This document shows positions 16,096 to 25,301 of a stretch of DNA of 64,000 nt, one piece after another. Below the pieces are notes generated by a model. That model ran no database searches. It was not told where the DNA came from and worked only from the letters and a program-made list of their open reading frames with translations. The position numbers and the translations under genes were made by a program. Source of the stretch: an uncultured Lacinutrix sp. (GTDB lineage Bacteria > Bacteroidota > Bacteroidia > Flavobacteriales > Flavobacteriaceae); contig CAKZMU010000049.1 of NCBI GenBank assembly GCA_937129145.1, positions 1 through 64,000 of the forward strand, written 5' to 3'. How positions within the stretch are numbered: position 1 is the first letter of the stretch; each line of letters starts with the position of its first letter.

Positions 16096-16735
16096 AGAAG
16101 GTCATAAAATTATTATTATAACAACAACCATTGTTGTTGCTGCCATATTACTGATGGATGAATTTATAGCCATCTCATGGCTAAGAATGCTTTTGCAAAT
16201 TGCTTTCCTTATATTTTTCATACTTATTCTACAATTTTTCAGAAACCCTAAACGGCATACAGTTGTAAACGATACACAAGTTTTAGCACCTGTTGATGGC
16301 AAAGTAGTAGTCATTGAAGAAGTTGAAGAAACTGAATATTTTAAAGACAAACGCTTGCAAGTAAGCGTATTTATGTCGCCAATAAATGTGCATGCCACAC
16401 GTTATCCTGTTGGAGGCAATGTGGTGTTTAGTAAATATCATCCAGGGAAATATTTGGTTGCATGGCATCCAAAATCAAGTACCGAAAACGAACGTACAAC
16501 TGTAGTTGTTGAAAATAAAACCTACGGAAAAGTGTTATTTAGACAAATTGCAGGCGCCCTAGCAAAACGTATTGTAAATTATGCCAAGGAAGGTGATACT
16601 GTTAAACAAGGGTCTGACCAAGGATTTATTAAATTTGGCTCTAGAGTTGATTTATTTTTACCATTAGATACAAACATTAAAGTAAGCTTAAACCAAAAAG
16701 TAAAAGGCGGTGAAACCGTTATTGCACAAGAATAA
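16085..16735 (+). CDS. psd: Phosphatidylserine decarboxylase family protein, short form
   Basis: A 216-residue PSD of the short archaeal/Bacteroidota type, converting phosphatidylserine to phosphatidylethanolamine. The self-cleavage site that creates the pyruvoyl group is the Gly-Ser pair in FGSRVDLFLP near residues 185-186. Two hydrophobic segments at the N-terminus (about 9-24 and 28-48) anchor it, and FMSPINVHATRYPVGG near residue 98 holds the catalytic His. It overlaps cdsA at its start and is followed 1 bp later by the ACBP gene. Confidence 0.93.
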   Translation: MFHKEGHKIIIITTTIVVAAILLMDEFIAISWLRMLLQIAFLIFFILILQFFRNPKRHTVVNDTQVLAPVDGKVVVIEEVEETEYFKDKRLQVSVFMSPINVHATRYPVGGNVVFSKYHPGKYLVAWHPKSSTENERTTVVVENKTYGKVLFRQIAGALAKRIVNYAKEGDTVKQGSDQGFIKFGSRVDLFLPLDTNIKVSLNQKVKGGETVIAQE

Positions 16736-16736
16736 T

Positions 16737-17003
16737 ATGACTTCAGAAGAGTTAGAAATAAAATTTAGGGACGCTGTTGATAGAATCAATGCGCACGAAG
16801 AACCTTTTCCTGCAGATACTCTACTAAAACTTTATGCCTACTACAAAAAAGCTACTAACGATTATGGCAGGCCAAAAAGTCGAGATGCTCTAATCAATGC
16901 TTTTAAAACCAATGCCCTTTTCCAAGCTGAAGATATAAGCCAAGATAAAGCCAAGCAACAATATATTGAGTTGGTAGATAATTACTTTTTGTATCGCAAG
17001 TAA
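16737..17003 (+). CDS. Acyl-CoA-binding protein
   Basis: An 88-residue ACBP from the ATG at 16737, full length for the family. It binds long-chain acyl-CoA esters in the cytosol. The four-helix signature is visible: LLKLYAYYKKATNDYG and the tail DKAKQQYIELVDNYFLY. It starts 1 bp after the psd stop and overlaps the next start by one base, consistent with a lipid-metabolism operon cdsA-psd-acbp. Confidence 0.9.
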   Translation: MTSEELEIKFRDAVDRINAHEEPFPADTLLKLYAYYKKATNDYGRPKSRDALINAFKTNALFQAEDISQDKAKQQYIELVDNYFLYRK

Positions 17004-17371
17004 TGAAACCATTTAAAGTTAAATCCATACGAGCGTTTATAGGTGCTAAAAACTTTGATGAATCAAGAAACTTCTATTTAGATTTGGGTTTTGAAGAAAT
17101 AATAACCTCGCCTAAAATGTCTTACTTTAAACTAGGTGATTTTGGGTTTTATCTACAAGATGCTTATGTAAAAGACTGGGTGGATAACTCCATGTTATTT
17201 TTAGAAGTTGACAACTTACAACAGCACCTTGATGAAATAACAAGTTTACAACTCGACAAAAAATACGACAACGTACGTGTAACCAATATACACTATAACG
17301 ATTGGGGAAACGAGTTTTTTATGTACGACCCTTCTGGTGTGCTGTGGCATATTGGAGAATTTAAGAAATAA
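17003..17371 (+). CDS. VOC family (glyoxalase/bleomycin-resistance-like) protein
   Basis: A 122-residue single-domain VOC protein (MKPFKVKSIRAFIGAKNFDE... FYLDLGFEEI... WGNEFFMYDPSGVLWHIGEF). The C-terminal DPSGVLWHI matches the usual metal-ligand region of the fold. Substrate is unknown. It is the last gene of the ftsH-to-ACBP run; its stop codon is followed after 6 bp by the palindromic element. Confidence 0.8.
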   Translation: MKPFKVKSIRAFIGAKNFDESRNFYLDLGFEEIITSPKMSYFKLGDFGFYLQDAYVKDWVDNSMLFLEVDNLQQHLDEITSLQLDKKYDNVRVTNIHYNDWGNEFFMYDPSGVLWHIGEFKK

Positions 17372-17377
17372 GTTGGC

Positions 17378-17693
17378 TTGACTTTCTCAAAAAAATAGTC
17401 GAAATTCGTTTAACGTAGTGTATAAACAATTAAAAAAGTTCATACACACAAAAAGTTGGAGAGTAATTGCCTGCGGCACATAGAAACCGTGTTTTGCAAA
17501 CACTCTCCTTTCTATTAATTACTCTCCAACGTTCCCTGTTAATTGCGCCAACTATGTTTTTGTATATTTGCTAGGTTACCTGTGAACTCCACACGTAACT
17601 ACTAACAACACAGTGTATAGCGAATCAGGCGCAATTATGGCTCTCCGTGAGGCGCGCCTCACTACGCCATACACAGGGAACGTTAAACGAACC
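17378..17693. mobile_element. Non-coding unit A: palindromic element with ends shared with unit B
   Basis: This 316-bp stretch fills the gap between the stop codons of the VOC gene and valS and has no credible gene. It begins TTGACTTTCTCA and ends AACGTTAAACGAACC. The near-end segment TTCGTTTAACGT (17405-17416) is the inverse of the right end. Inside are a hairpin (17418-17447), a 14-bp inverted repeat (17455-17468 with 17517-17530), a nested pair GTTCCCTGT/ACAGGGAAC (17531, 17673) with TAATTGCGCC/GGCGCAATTA, and a 16-bp palindrome (17647-17662). The left ~47 bases recur nearly identically at 39082-39128. Possibly a MITE, an attC-like site or a cassette remnant. Confidence 0.6.
17411..17457 (+). 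repeat. Left-end repeat, copy A
   Basis: A 47-bp block nearly identical (two differences) to 39082-39128. Its centre is an imperfect hairpin, GTGTATAAAC and GTTCATACAC around AATTAAAAAA, a 32-base core that is identical in both copies. Confidence 0.9.
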
Positions 17694-17695
17694 TC

Positions 17696-20323
17696 CTAAC
17701 CCAAACTAGCCAAACTAGCTTTAATCGTTTCAATTTTCGCTAAAGCATCCGCCTCTTTTTTCTTTTCGCTAGCCACTACTTGTTCTGGTGCATTGTTTAC
17801 AAAACGTTCGTTTGCCAGCTTTTTCTGTACCGATTTTAAGAAGCCTTCAGTATAATTAAGTTCTTCTGACAGTTTTGCTATTTCTGCCTCCACGTCAATA
17901 CTACCTTGCATTGGTACAAAATACTCGTTAGATTTTACTCTAAAAGTCAAGGCACCATCAATGGCAGCATCAGTATAAGTTAAGTTCGAGATATTCCCTA
18001 GCTTTTTAATAACCACATCAAATGCTTTAGACACATTCTCATTATTTAATACAAATACTTCAATGGTATCTTTAAAAGCAATGTTTTTTTGCTTTCTAAT
18101 AGTACGAATTCCCGAAATAACTTCTGATGCAAAATCAAATTCCTTAATAATCGTGTCATTTACAGGCTTACTTTCAGGCCATTTAGACACGATTAATGCT
18201 TCTTCAGGAGAACGCTCAGCAATATGTTGCCAAATTTCTTCCGTTAGGAAAGGTATAAAAGGGTGTAATATTTTCAAGTTATTTTCCAAAATAGTAATAA
18301 CGGCATCAAACGTAGTTTTATCGATGGGTTGTTGGTAGGCAGGTTTTACCATTTCTAATAACCACGAACAGAAGTCGTTCCAAATCAACTTATAGGTTTC
18401 CATTAAGGCATCACTTAAACGGTATTTGCTAAAGTGGTCTTGAATAACCGTTAAAGTCTTCTGGAAATTATTTTGATACCAATCAATGGCTATTTTGGCG
18501 TATTCAGGTTGCTCGATATTGGCTACTTCCCAACCATCAATCAATCTATAAGCGTTCCATATTTTGTTAGCAAAAGCTTTTCCTTGTTTGCACTTTTCTT
18601 CGTCAAACAACAAATCATTCCCAGCACCTGAACTTAATAGCAACATTCCTACTCTTACACCATCGGCACCATAGGTTTCAATAAGTTTTAAAGCATCAGG
18701 CGAATTTCCTAACTGCTTAGACATTTTTCGCCCTTGTTTATCACGTACTATTCCAGTAAAATAAACATTGTTAAACGGTTTTTCGTTTTTGTATTCATAC
18801 CCAGAAATAATCATACGTGCCACCCAAAAGAAAATAATATCTGGCCCAGTTACTAAATCATTTGTTGGATAATAGTATTCTATATCTTTATTATCTGGAT
18901 GTCTAATCCCATCAAACACACTCATAGGCCATAACCATGCAGAAAACCATGTGTCTACAACATCTGATTCTTGACGAATATTTTCAACATCTAATATAAT
19001 TCCTTTTTCTTCAATAAGATTTCTTGCTTCATTAATATCTTTAGCTACCACAAAATCTTCAATTCCATCGCCATAATAATAGGCAGGAATTTGTTGTCCC
19101 CAACGTAATTGACGAGAAATATTCCAATCACGAATATTGGTCATCCAATGTCTGTAGGTGTTTTCTATTTTCTTTGGAAAAAACTTAATATCTCCAGTTT
19201 CTAAAACTGCAGAAATGGCTGGCTTTACCAAATCTTCCATTTTTAAAAACCATTGGTCACTTAATCGTGGCTCAATAATGGCTTTTGTTCTTTCAGAAAT
19301 ACCTACTCTATTATTATAATCTTCAACTTTCGTCAAACAACCTAAGCTTTCAAGCTCTTTTACAATCTCTTTTCTAGCTTCAAAACGGTCTTTTCCTTCG
19401 TAATGCAATCCAAAACTATTAAGCGTCGCATCATCGTTAAAAATGTCTATCACTTCAAGATTGTGCTTATCTCCAATGTCTTTATCGTTTATATCATGTG
19501 CTGGCGTTATTTTTAGGCAGCCTGTGCCAAATTCAACATCTACATACTCGTCTTCAATAATGGGGATTTCTCTGTTACAAATAGGTACAATAACTTGTTT
19601 GCCTTTAAGTTGTGTATAACGTTCATCATTTGGGTTAACACAAACTGCAGTATCCCCTAAAATGGTCTCAGGACGCGTAGTTGCAATTGTCACAACCTCA
19701 TCAGAATCTTTTATTTTATAAGCAACGTGATATAATTTTCCTTGTTTATCAATATATTCCACTTCCTCATCAGAGAGTGTTGTTTTAGCTTCAGGGTCCC
19801 AGTTTACCATTCGGTAACCTCGATAGATCAATCCTTTATTGAATAAATCAACAAATACATTGATAACGCCTTCGCTCATATCGTCATCCATTGTAAACTT
19901 AGTACGTTCCCAATCGCAAGAGCATCCTAATTTTTTAAGCTGTTCAAGTATTACACCACCATATTCATGTGTCCAGTCCCAAGCATGTTTTAAAAACTCT
20001 TCACGTGATAAGTTATTTTTATCAATACCTTGCTCTTTAAGTTTTGCCACAACTTTAGCTTCGGTAGCAATAGATGCATGGTCGGTTCCAGGAACCCAAC
20101 AAGCGTTTTTACCCAATAAACGTGCACGACGAATTAACACATCTTGTAACGTATTATTAAGCATGTGTCCCATATGCAAAATTCCCGTAACGTTTGGTGG
20201 CGGAATTACAATTGTGTAGGGTTCTCGATGGTCTGGTTCTGAATGAAAATAATTGTGTTTCATCCAGTAATCATACCACTTGTTTTCTACATTATTTGCA
20301 TCATATTGCGATGGAATAGACAT
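17696..20323 (-). CDS. valS: Valyl-tRNA synthetase
   Basis: An 875-residue class I aminoacyl-tRNA synthetase charging tRNA-Val. Visible are the HIGH-type motif GILHMGHMLNN near residue 47, the CP1 editing domain, the KMSKS motif GRKMSKQLGNSPD near residue 528, an anticodon-binding domain and the C-terminal coiled coil (ELNYTEGFLKSVQKKLANER). The start MSIPSQYDANNVENKW is preferred over an ATG 33 bp upstream because that stretch contains a -7 promoter box. Length is normal. The stop codon is only 2 bp from the right end of unit A. Confidence 0.97.
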   Translation of the reverse strand: MSIPSQYDANNVENKWYDYWMKHNYFHSEPDHREPYTIVIPPPNVTGILHMGHMLNNTLQDVLIRRARLLGKNACWVPGTDHASIATEAKVVAKLKEQGIDKNNLSREEFLKHAWDWTHEYGGVILEQLKKLGCSCDWERTKFTMDDDMSEGVINVFVDLFNKGLIYRGYRMVNWDPEAKTTLSDEEVEYIDKQGKLYHVAYKIKDSDEVVTIATTRPETILGDTAVCVNPNDERYTQLKGKQVIVPICNREIPIIEDEYVDVEFGTGCLKITPAHDINDKDIGDKHNLEVIDIFNDDATLNSFGLHYEGKDRFEARKEIVKELESLGCLTKVEDYNNRVGISERTKAIIEPRLSDQWFLKMEDLVKPAISAVLETGDIKFFPKKIENTYRHWMTNIRDWNISRQLRWGQQIPAYYYGDGIEDFVVAKDINEARNLIEEKGIILDVENIRQESDVVDTWFSAWLWPMSVFDGIRHPDNKDIEYYYPTNDLVTGPDIIFFWVARMIISGYEYKNEKPFNNVYFTGIVRDKQGRKMSKQLGNSPDALKLIETYGADGVRVGMLLLSSGAGNDLLFDEEKCKQGKAFANKIWNAYRLIDGWEVANIEQPEYAKIAIDWYQNNFQKTLTVIQDHFSKYRLSDALMETYKLIWNDFCSWLLEMVKPAYQQPIDKTTFDAVITILENNLKILHPFIPFLTEEIWQHIAERSPEEALIVSKWPESKPVNDTIIKEFDFASEVISGIRTIRKQKNIAFKDTIEVFVLNNENVSKAFDVVIKKLGNISNLTYTDAAIDGALTFRVKSNEYFVPMQGSIDVEAEIAKLSEELNYTEGFLKSVQKKLANERFVNNAPEQVVASEKKKEADALAKIETIKASLASLG

Positions 20324-20353
20324 GTTTTGGAATAGTTTTTGAATAATAATGTG

Positions 20354-20361
20354 CAAAAGTA
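20354..20361 (-). promoter_or_regulatory. valS -7 box TACTTTTG
   Basis: On the minus strand TACTTTTG matches TAnnTTTG and lies about 30 bases before the ATG at 20323. It overlaps the longest possible open frame, supporting the shorter valS start. Confidence 0.6.
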
Positions 20362-20504
20362 GGTATATTTTGTTTTCTGCGAAATTAATTGACTTAATAA
20401 TATCTTTTATAGATATGTTGAATGCATAATTAAGAGTGCATTACGTCTAATATTTTTGTAGATTGAACAAAATGTATGTATGTTTACATTGATTAAAACC
20501 CAAA

Positions 20505-20939
20505 ATGATGAAAAAATTAGTAATCTTATTATTCGTTGGAATGGTTGGTTTTGCAGTATCTGCACAAGATAAAGTTGCAAAAATCAAGTTTAAAACCGAG
20601 ACTATTGACTATGGTACCATTGAAAAAGGTGCTGACGGTGTTCGTGTGTTTGAATTTACAAATACTGGAGATGCACCACTTGTTATAACCAAAGTTAAAT
20701 CTACTTGTGGTTGTACTGTACCAAAAAAACCTGAAGAACCAATTATGCCAGGAGAAACTGGTGAAATTGAAGTTAAATATGACACTAAAAGATTAGGTGT
20801 TATTATGAAAACTATTTTAGTCACTTCTAATGCTGAAACGACTAGCGTTGCTTTAAAGATTAAAGGAAGCGTTATTGACCCTTCAAAAAGTGGTGTACTT
20901 GAAAAGAAAAGCAAAAGTGTTTTAGAACAAACGCAATAA
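20505..20939 (+). CDS. DUF1573 exported protein
   Basis: A 144-residue protein with a signal peptide (MMKKLVILLFVGMVGFAVSA) followed by a single immunoglobulin-like DUF1573 domain: FEFTNTGDAPLVITKVKSTC, then GCTVPKKP, and MPGETGEIEVKYDT. These are abundant periplasmic or surface proteins of unknown role in Bacteroidota, related to ASPM-SPD-2-Hydin-type domains. A possible -7 box TATTTTTG lies at 20451-20458. It stands alone and ends in a terminator shared with the convergent protease gene. The ATG at 20508 is an equally good start. Confidence 0.88.
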   Translation: MMKKLVILLFVGMVGFAVSAQDKVAKIKFKTETIDYGTIEKGADGVRVFEFTNTGDAPLVITKVKSTCGCTVPKKPEEPIMPGETGEIEVKYDTKRLGVIMKTILVTSNAETTSVALKIKGSVIDPSKSGVLEKKSKSVLEQTQ

Positions 20940-20961
20940 AAAATCTTAAATAGATTATATT

Positions 20962-20987
20962 AAAATCCTCCATTGTGAGGATTTTTT
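20962..20987. terminator. Terminator between convergent DUF1573 and aspartyl protease genes
   Basis: AAATCCTC and GAGGATTT form a stem around CATTGT, with a T run (TTTTTT) on the plus side and an A run (AAAA) on the other. It can serve DUF1573 and perhaps the opposing gene. Confidence 0.8.
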
Positions 20988-20988
20988 A

Positions 20989-22329
20989 TTAGAATAAACT
21001 TTCTAACAGGAATTGAAACTTCATTTGCACACCATTTCTATCTATAATCATTCTTATTCGCTTTCCGTTATGCCCAAAAAATAATTGTGTGACTTCTTGT
21101 AAGGAATAAAGATGTACATCTTTGTTATTTATTCTTAGTATAATATCATTTAGCTTTAAACCTGCTTTTTCGGCTGGAGAATCTTTACGGAGCTCAACAA
21201 TAGATAGAGATGGCGCCAAAACATACTTAAAAGATTTACTTGTTCTTATAGTGTTTTTCTGACTACTTTCAGACAGTGCACCATAGCTTGTATTTACAGT
21301 CTTATTATTTCTTTCTTTTACAACTCGCATACCACTATGTTCAAGCGAAATGCCACTTTTATTATAATAGAATGGGCTTTTGAAATTACTATTTACACGC
21401 AATGAAATCTTTCTATTTTGATAATCAAATATTATATTAAAACGCTTTAAAATTTCACCTCCCAAACTTCCATTTCTTTCTTTAAACTTTCTAGCAAAAC
21501 TCACTGAAGATGAATCAGGAAAAGCTGTATTTACATTCTCAAGAGTAAAGTTTCCAATTGAAAATTTATTAATTTTAGATCGTTTTCCATAAACACTTCC
21601 GCTTAGACCTCTTCCCAAAAAATCTTCAAAAAAATTATCAGGGACATTTATACTCTTCGCTTCATCATTAAAGAGCCATAAAGCGTCACTACCTCCACTA
21701 TCAATTAATAGCTTTACCGGAATATAACTATCATTCTCAGAAATTTTTATACGTCCATTTAAGAATGGTTTTTTACTCGAAAAATCTAAATCATAAACTT
21801 CACATTTTTTACATTTTTTTCGTTCGTAAAACTCAGGAGCAAACAATATCATTTGTTTTTTTGAGTAGTTAATTTCTACTACAAAATCTTTAAATAAATC
21901 ATATCCAATAATACCATGAATAGGAATACCTAATTGAGGAGTAAAATTTAAAGAAGCGTCAAAAATAGTAAAGACTTCTTGATCTACATTAACTGCATTT
22001 CCAATTTTAAAGATATTTCCTTTCGATTTTAAAGCTTTAACTGATTCACCCTCTCCTAATCCTCTTAAAAAAATCTCTTCTTCCTTATTTACATTTAGGT
22101 CTTCGGATAAATTAATAAAATTAAAAACAATAGCCTTGCTAACTCCAGTATCCAAAAGAAAAGACAGTGGCACTCCATTAACCTCAACTGGAATTACTAT
22201 AAGATTATTTATAAATTTAAAGCTAATCTTATCTTTTTCTTTGTTTTGCAAAACAAATCTACCCTGTGAATAAGCAGACAAAGTCAACCCAAACAGTAGT
22301 ATTGATAATATCAAACATCTCTTTTTCAT
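20989..22329 (-). CDS. Exported aspartyl protease with PDZ domain
   Basis: About 446 residues from the start MKKRCLILSILLFGLTLSAY, a signal peptide. Two retropepsin-like halves are visible, with catalytic motifs FLLDTGVSKA near residue 56 and LLIDSGGSDALW near residue 206. A C-terminal PDZ domain follows (VELRKDSPAEKAGLKLNDII, then NNKDVHLYS). The arrangement matches Bacteroidota aspartyl proteases with DTG and DSG sites in one chain, acting in the periplasm or at the surface. Substrate is unknown. It is a single gene, convergent with DUF1573. Confidence 0.87.
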   Translation of the reverse strand: MKKRCLILSILLFGLTLSAYSQGRFVLQNKEKDKISFKFINNLIVIPVEVNGVPLSFLLDTGVSKAIVFNFINLSEDLNVNKEEEIFLRGLGEGESVKALKSKGNIFKIGNAVNVDQEVFTIFDASLNFTPQLGIPIHGIIGYDLFKDFVVEINYSKKQMILFAPEFYERKKCKKCEVYDLDFSSKKPFLNGRIKISENDSYIPVKLLIDSGGSDALWLFNDEAKSINVPDNFFEDFLGRGLSGSVYGKRSKINKFSIGNFTLENVNTAFPDSSSVSFARKFKERNGSLGGEILKRFNIIFDYQNRKISLRVNSNFKSPFYYNKSGISLEHSGMRVVKERNNKTVNTSYGALSESSQKNTIRTSKSFKYVLAPSLSIVELRKDSPAEKAGLKLNDIILRINNKDVHLYSLQEVTQLFFGHNGKRIRMIIDRNGVQMKFQFLLESLF

Positions 22330-22455
22330 GCAATTTATCATAGGCTAATTACAATTTACAAATCTTTTTATGAAATACTTTCTAAAGCATCAATTTTTAA
22401 ATAAACTTTAGGATTATTTTTTGCAACTTTGTAATTCTTTAAAAACAACTATAAA

Positions 22456-23646
22456 ATGCCAACTATATCTAACAAAGGGAAAGCAATGCCACAATCACCA
22501 ATTAGAAAATTGGTGCCATTTGCAGAAGATGCTAAAAAACGCGGAGTAAAAGTATTTCATTTAAATATTGGTCAGCCAGATATTAAAACGCCTCAAATTG
22601 CCTTAGATGCAGTAAAAAACAACAATTTAGAAGTTGTTGCTTATAGTCGCTCTGAAGGTTCAGAGGAGTATAGAACCAAAATTGCTAACTACTATGCAAA
22701 AAACGACATTTATGTAAATGCAAATGACATTATTGTTACAACAGGTGGTAGTGAAGCATTATTATTTACATTTGGAAGTATTATGGATGCTGGTGATGAA
22801 GTAATTATTCCTGAACCCTTTTATGCGAATTATAATGGTTTTTCAACAGCTTCAGGCGTTAAAGTTGTTCCTGTAATTTCTAAAATTGAAGATAATTTTG
22901 CCTTACCTCCTATTGAAGAACTTGAAAAACTTATAACTCCAAAAACCAAAGCCATTTTAATTTGCAATCCAGGAAATCCTACTGGTTATTTATACAGTAA
23001 AGAAGAAATTAAAAAATTAGCTTCTATTGTTAAAAAACATGATTTATTTTTAATTGCAGATGAAGTATATCGTGAATTTGCTTATGATGGATTTGAGCAT
23101 TATTCTGTAATGCAAGAAGCTGGGCTAGAAGAGCATGCTATTATAATAGATTCTGTTTCTAAAAGATATAGTATGTGTGGAGCAAGAATAGGTTGTATTG
23201 TATCTAAAAATAAAAATGTTATAAATACTGCGCTAAAGTTTGCCCAAGCTAGGTTATCACCTCCTACATACGCTCAAATAGCAAGTGAGGCAGCATTAGA
23301 TACACCTCAAAGTTATTTTGATGATGTTATAGAAGAATATGTTTCTAGACGTAACACACTAATATCTGAATTACAAAAAATTGAAGGTGTCAAAGTTGCT
23401 AAGCCTAAAGGAGCCTTTTATTGTATTGTTGAATTACCTGTTGAAAGTGCTGATAATTTTGCACAGTGGCTATTAGAAGAGTTTAATTATAATGGAGAAA
23501 CAATAATGGTTGCTCCTGCTGCTGGTTTTTATTCTACAAATGGATTAGGTTTAAACCAAGTAAGGATTGCTTACGTGCTAAAAGAAGAGGATTTAATTGC
23601 TTCCGTAAATATTTTAAGAGAAGCACTAAAAGCTTATAAAGATTAG
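22456..23646 (+). CDS. PLP-dependent class I/II aminotransferase
   Basis: A 396-residue fold-type I aminotransferase. Visible are the substrate loop NIGQPDIKTP near residue 37, the PLP-phosphate region TTGGSEALLF near residue 95, ICNPGNPTG near residue 170, Asp-Tyr of the cofactor site in ADEVYREFAY, and the Schiff-base lysine in SVSKRYSMCGAR near residue 238. The subfamily is often annotated as aspartate aminotransferase; exact substrate is uncertain. A weak -7 box CAACTTTG (22424-22431) lies upstream. The murB GTG start overlaps its stop by one base. Confidence 0.88.
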   Translation: MPTISNKGKAMPQSPIRKLVPFAEDAKKRGVKVFHLNIGQPDIKTPQIALDAVKNNNLEVVAYSRSEGSEEYRTKIANYYAKNDIYVNANDIIVTTGGSEALLFTFGSIMDAGDEVIIPEPFYANYNGFSTASGVKVVPVISKIEDNFALPPIEELEKLITPKTKAILICNPGNPTGYLYSKEEIKKLASIVKKHDLFLIADEVYREFAYDGFEHYSVMQEAGLEEHAIIIDSVSKRYSMCGARIGCIVSKNKNVINTALKFAQARLSPPTYAQIASEAALDTPQSYFDDVIEEYVSRRNTLISELQKIEGVKVAKPKGAFYCIVELPVESADNFAQWLLEEFNYNGETIMVAPAAGFYSTNGLGLNQVRIAYVLKEEDLIASVNILREALKAYKD

Positions 23647-24659
23647 TGATTATTCAGAAAAACATATCACTAAAGTCTTTTAACACTTTTGGTATCGATG
23701 TTTGCGCGAAACATTTTTTATCTGTAAACAACATTGCAGATCTAAAGAAGGTGCTGAAATCTCAAATCTATCCTGACAAATTCATTCTAGGTGGTGGTAG
23801 CAATATGTTACTTACCAAAGATATTGAGAAACTTGTACTCCATATAAATCTAAAAGGAATTGAGGTTATTTCTAAAACAGACACCTCAGTTTTTGTAAAA
23901 GCTAATGCTGGCGAAAACTGGCACGAATTTGTAATTTGGTGCATAGAACAAAATTTTGGAGGGATAGAAAACTTATCTTTAATTCCAGGCAATGTTGGTA
24001 CTGCACCAATCCAAAATATTGGTGCCTATGGTGTGGAGTTAAAAGATGTTTTTGAATCTTGCGAAGCTTTACACATCGCTTCTGGCGAAATAAAAACGTT
24101 TACAAAAGAAGATTGCCAGTTTGATTACAGAAATTCTGTATTTAAAAACGAACTTAAAGGGCAATACATTATTTTAAATGTCGCTTTTAAACTTACAACT
24201 CAAAATCATACTATTAAAACAAGTTACGGTGCTATTAGCAATGAACTTGAAAATCAAAATATTACCAAGCCAACTATAAAAGATGTATCTAATGCTGTTA
24301 TAGCCATTAGGTCATCAAAACTTCCAGATCCAAAAGAGATTGGAAATAGTGGCAGTTTTTTTAAAAACCCTATTATTTCGGTAACACAATTTGAAAAGCT
24401 TAAACATAATTTTCCTGATATACCGAGTTACACAATTTCAAATGAATTAGTAAAAGTGCCTGCTGGATGGTTAATAGAACATGCTGGTTTTAAAGGCAAA
24501 ACCTTTGGTGATTATGGAGTTCATAAAAATCAAGCATTAGTATTGGTAAATTATGGCAATGCTAATGGAGGAGATATTTTAAACCTTTCTAAACTCATTC
24601 AATTAACTATAAAACGTATTTTTGACATTAATTTAGAAGCTGAAGTAAATATTTTTTAA
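23646..24659 (+). CDS. murB: UDP-N-acetylenolpyruvoylglucosamine reductase
   Basis: A 337-residue FAD enzyme of peptidoglycan synthesis that reduces UDP-GlcNAc-enolpyruvate with NADPH to UDP-MurNAc. The type I MurB layout is visible: NTFGID near residue 12, FAD motif LGGGSNMLLT near residue 49, IPGNVGTAPIQNIGAYG near residue 114, and GNSGSFFKNP with the catalytic Ser near residue 236. It begins with GTG inside the end of the aminotransferase gene, indicating coupling. Confidence 0.95.
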   Translation: MIIQKNISLKSFNTFGIDVCAKHFLSVNNIADLKKVLKSQIYPDKFILGGGSNMLLTKDIEKLVLHINLKGIEVISKTDTSVFVKANAGENWHEFVIWCIEQNFGGIENLSLIPGNVGTAPIQNIGAYGVELKDVFESCEALHIASGEIKTFTKEDCQFDYRNSVFKNELKGQYIILNVAFKLTTQNHTIKTSYGAISNELENQNITKPTIKDVSNAVIAIRSSKLPDPKEIGNSGSFFKNPIISVTQFEKLKHNFPDIPSYTISNELVKVPAGWLIEHAGFKGKTFGDYGVHKNQALVLVNYGNANGGDILNLSKLIQLTIKRIFDINLEAEVNIF

Positions 24660-24758
24660 CATTTAGCGTTACTCACATTAGAGTTTCAAGAAAACAGCTT
24701 ACTTTTTTAATTAATGAGTATAATTACTATATTGTTTTTATAATTTATATATCCAAAT

Positions 24759-25289
24759 TTGGTTTCACAATTAGAACTACATATTGTTAGTCTTTTAAAG
24801 GAAGGAGATAAAAGAGCCATCCCTATTATTTATGAAAATTATTCTGCCTCGTTGCTAGGTGTTATTCAAAAAATAATAAAGGACGAAGCCATGGCGCAAG
24901 ATGTTCTTCAAGAAACATTTATAAAAGTTTGGAGATACGCTAAAAAATATGATGAAAAAAAAGCCAAATTATTCACTTGGCTATATCGTATTGCCAGAAA
25001 TACTGCAATTGATAAATTACGCAGCCATAATCTAAAATTTGAAAAAGAAATCCAAATTGCCGACTCAAACGTATATAAGATATCAACAGCAGGATTAAAT
25101 CAAGACACAATTGATTTACAAAAGCATGTTGCAACATTAGATGTTAAGTACCAAACTGTGTTAAAAGCCCTGTTTTTTGAGGGCATGACACAGCAGGAAG
25201 CAAGCGACGAACTTGAGATTCCGTTAGGTACCATAAAATCTAGATTAAAAATTGGATTAAGAGAATTAAAAAAAATCTATAATCCATAA
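24759..25289 (+). CDS. ECF-type RNA polymerase sigma factor (RskA-controlled type)
   Basis: A 176-residue sigma factor with region 2 (ENYSASLLGVIQKIIKDEAM, QDVLQETFIKVWRYAKKYD, FTWLYRIARNTAIDKLRS) and region 4 with helix-turn-helix (EGMTQQEASDELEIPLGTIK). Like SigK of mycobacteria it precedes a membrane anti-sigma factor, 12 bp downstream, so it is probably kept inactive until a signal reaches the membrane. The start is a TTG (TTGGTTTCACAA). A 99-bp gap separates it from murB. Confidence 0.88.
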   Translation: MVSQLELHIVSLLKEGDKRAIPIIYENYSASLLGVIQKIIKDEAMAQDVLQETFIKVWRYAKKYDEKKAKLFTWLYRIARNTAIDKLRSHNLKFEKEIQIADSNVYKISTAGLNQDTIDLQKHVATLDVKYQTVLKALFFEGMTQQEASDELEIPLGTIKSRLKIGLRELKKIYNP

Positions 25290-25301
25290 AATATTACAGT
25301 C

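Noticed and set aside
20323..20356. Longer valS start MHIIIQKLFQN
   Set aside because: The extra stretch contains the -7 promoter box, and the family start is MSIPSQYD.
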